Shown here: positions 12,934 to 12,949 of the stretch, in pieces | Layout: every line of letters begins with the position of its first letter | Numbering within the stretch: the stretch's first letter is position 1 | From: Candidatus Cloacimonadota bacterium | GTDB lineage: Bacteria > Cloacimonadota > Cloacimonadia > JGIOTU-2 | Direction: 5' to 3' | Assembly: GCA_021160355.1 (NCBI GenBank) | Contig: JAGHCS010000205.1 | Span: forward strand, 1 to 12,949 | Length of the DNA: 12,949 nt | Made by a program: the position numbers and the translations under genes | Notes under the pieces: model-generated | Databases searched by the model: none | Seen by the model: the letters and a program-made list of their open reading frames with translations, nothing else | Told to the model about the DNA's origin: nothing

Positions 12934-12949
12934 TAAGTTTCTTAATATC
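12920..12949 (-). CDS. C-terminal nine codons of another sorting-domain protein (partial)
   Basis: Reading the minus strand from the right edge gives DIKKLIVVK followed by TAA (12922-12920). This matches the closing strand of FlgD-like/T9SS tails, as in the neighbouring protein's KKIVLIR, and the stop is followed directly by a strong terminator. The rest of the gene lies outside the window. Because only nine residues are visible, the assignment rests on the tail pattern plus the terminator. Confidence 0.6.
   Translation of the reverse strand, partial: DIKKLIVVK

Noticed and set aside
1..12949. CRISPR array, transposase or prophage genes
   Set aside because: No regularly spaced repeats and no recognisable transposase, integrase or phage protein on either strand.

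Overview
The window looks like the chromosome of an AT-leaning, Gram-negative-type bacterium of the FCB (Fibrobacterota-Chlorobiota-Bacteroidota) sphere, most plausibly Cloacimonadota or a neighbouring candidate phylum. The pointers are two secreted proteins on the minus strand at the right end with FlgD-like / type IX-style C-terminal tails (ending KKIVLIR and KKLIVVK), a fibronectin-III lipoprotein, and long AT-rich intergenic gaps filled with short degenerate repeats. The phylum is an inference; no marker gene fixes it.

Layout. Positions 1-893 (minus) hold the first 297 codons of a fibronectin type III lipoprotein that runs off the left edge. Positions 894-1653 have no credible gene but contain a promoter for the lipoprotein, several strong hairpins and, just before ileS, a terminator-like folded leader. 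ileS (1654-4782, plus) encodes a type-2, eukaryote-like isoleucyl-tRNA synthetase with its own terminator. It converges on a minus-strand operon read 9200 to 5029: a two-TM RCK-domain potassium channel, a 784-residue STAS/uncharacterised/kinase-fold fusion, and an AP endonuclease of the ExoA/APE1 type coupled to the fusion by an ATGA overlap. A divergent plus-strand unit starts at 9333: tRNA-Arg(UCG), thymidylate kinase beginning 9 nt after the tRNA CCA, and an S41 C-terminal processing protease. Positions 11652-11984 are repeat-bearing intergenic DNA. The right end has a secreted sorting-domain protein (11985-12854, minus) and the last nine codons of a second such gene, separated by a strong terminator hairpin.

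How they fit together. Most genes are housekeeping: translation (ileS, tRNA-Arg), dTTP synthesis (tmk), base-excision repair (ExoA) and envelope proteolysis (S41). The least ordinary items are the STAS-kinase fusion in an operon with an ion channel and a repair nuclease, the swapped HIGH motif (GIHH) in IleRS, the GYS channel filter, and two genes (ileS and the 289-residue secreted protein) in which a terminator-like hairpin lies between a candidate promoter and the start codon.
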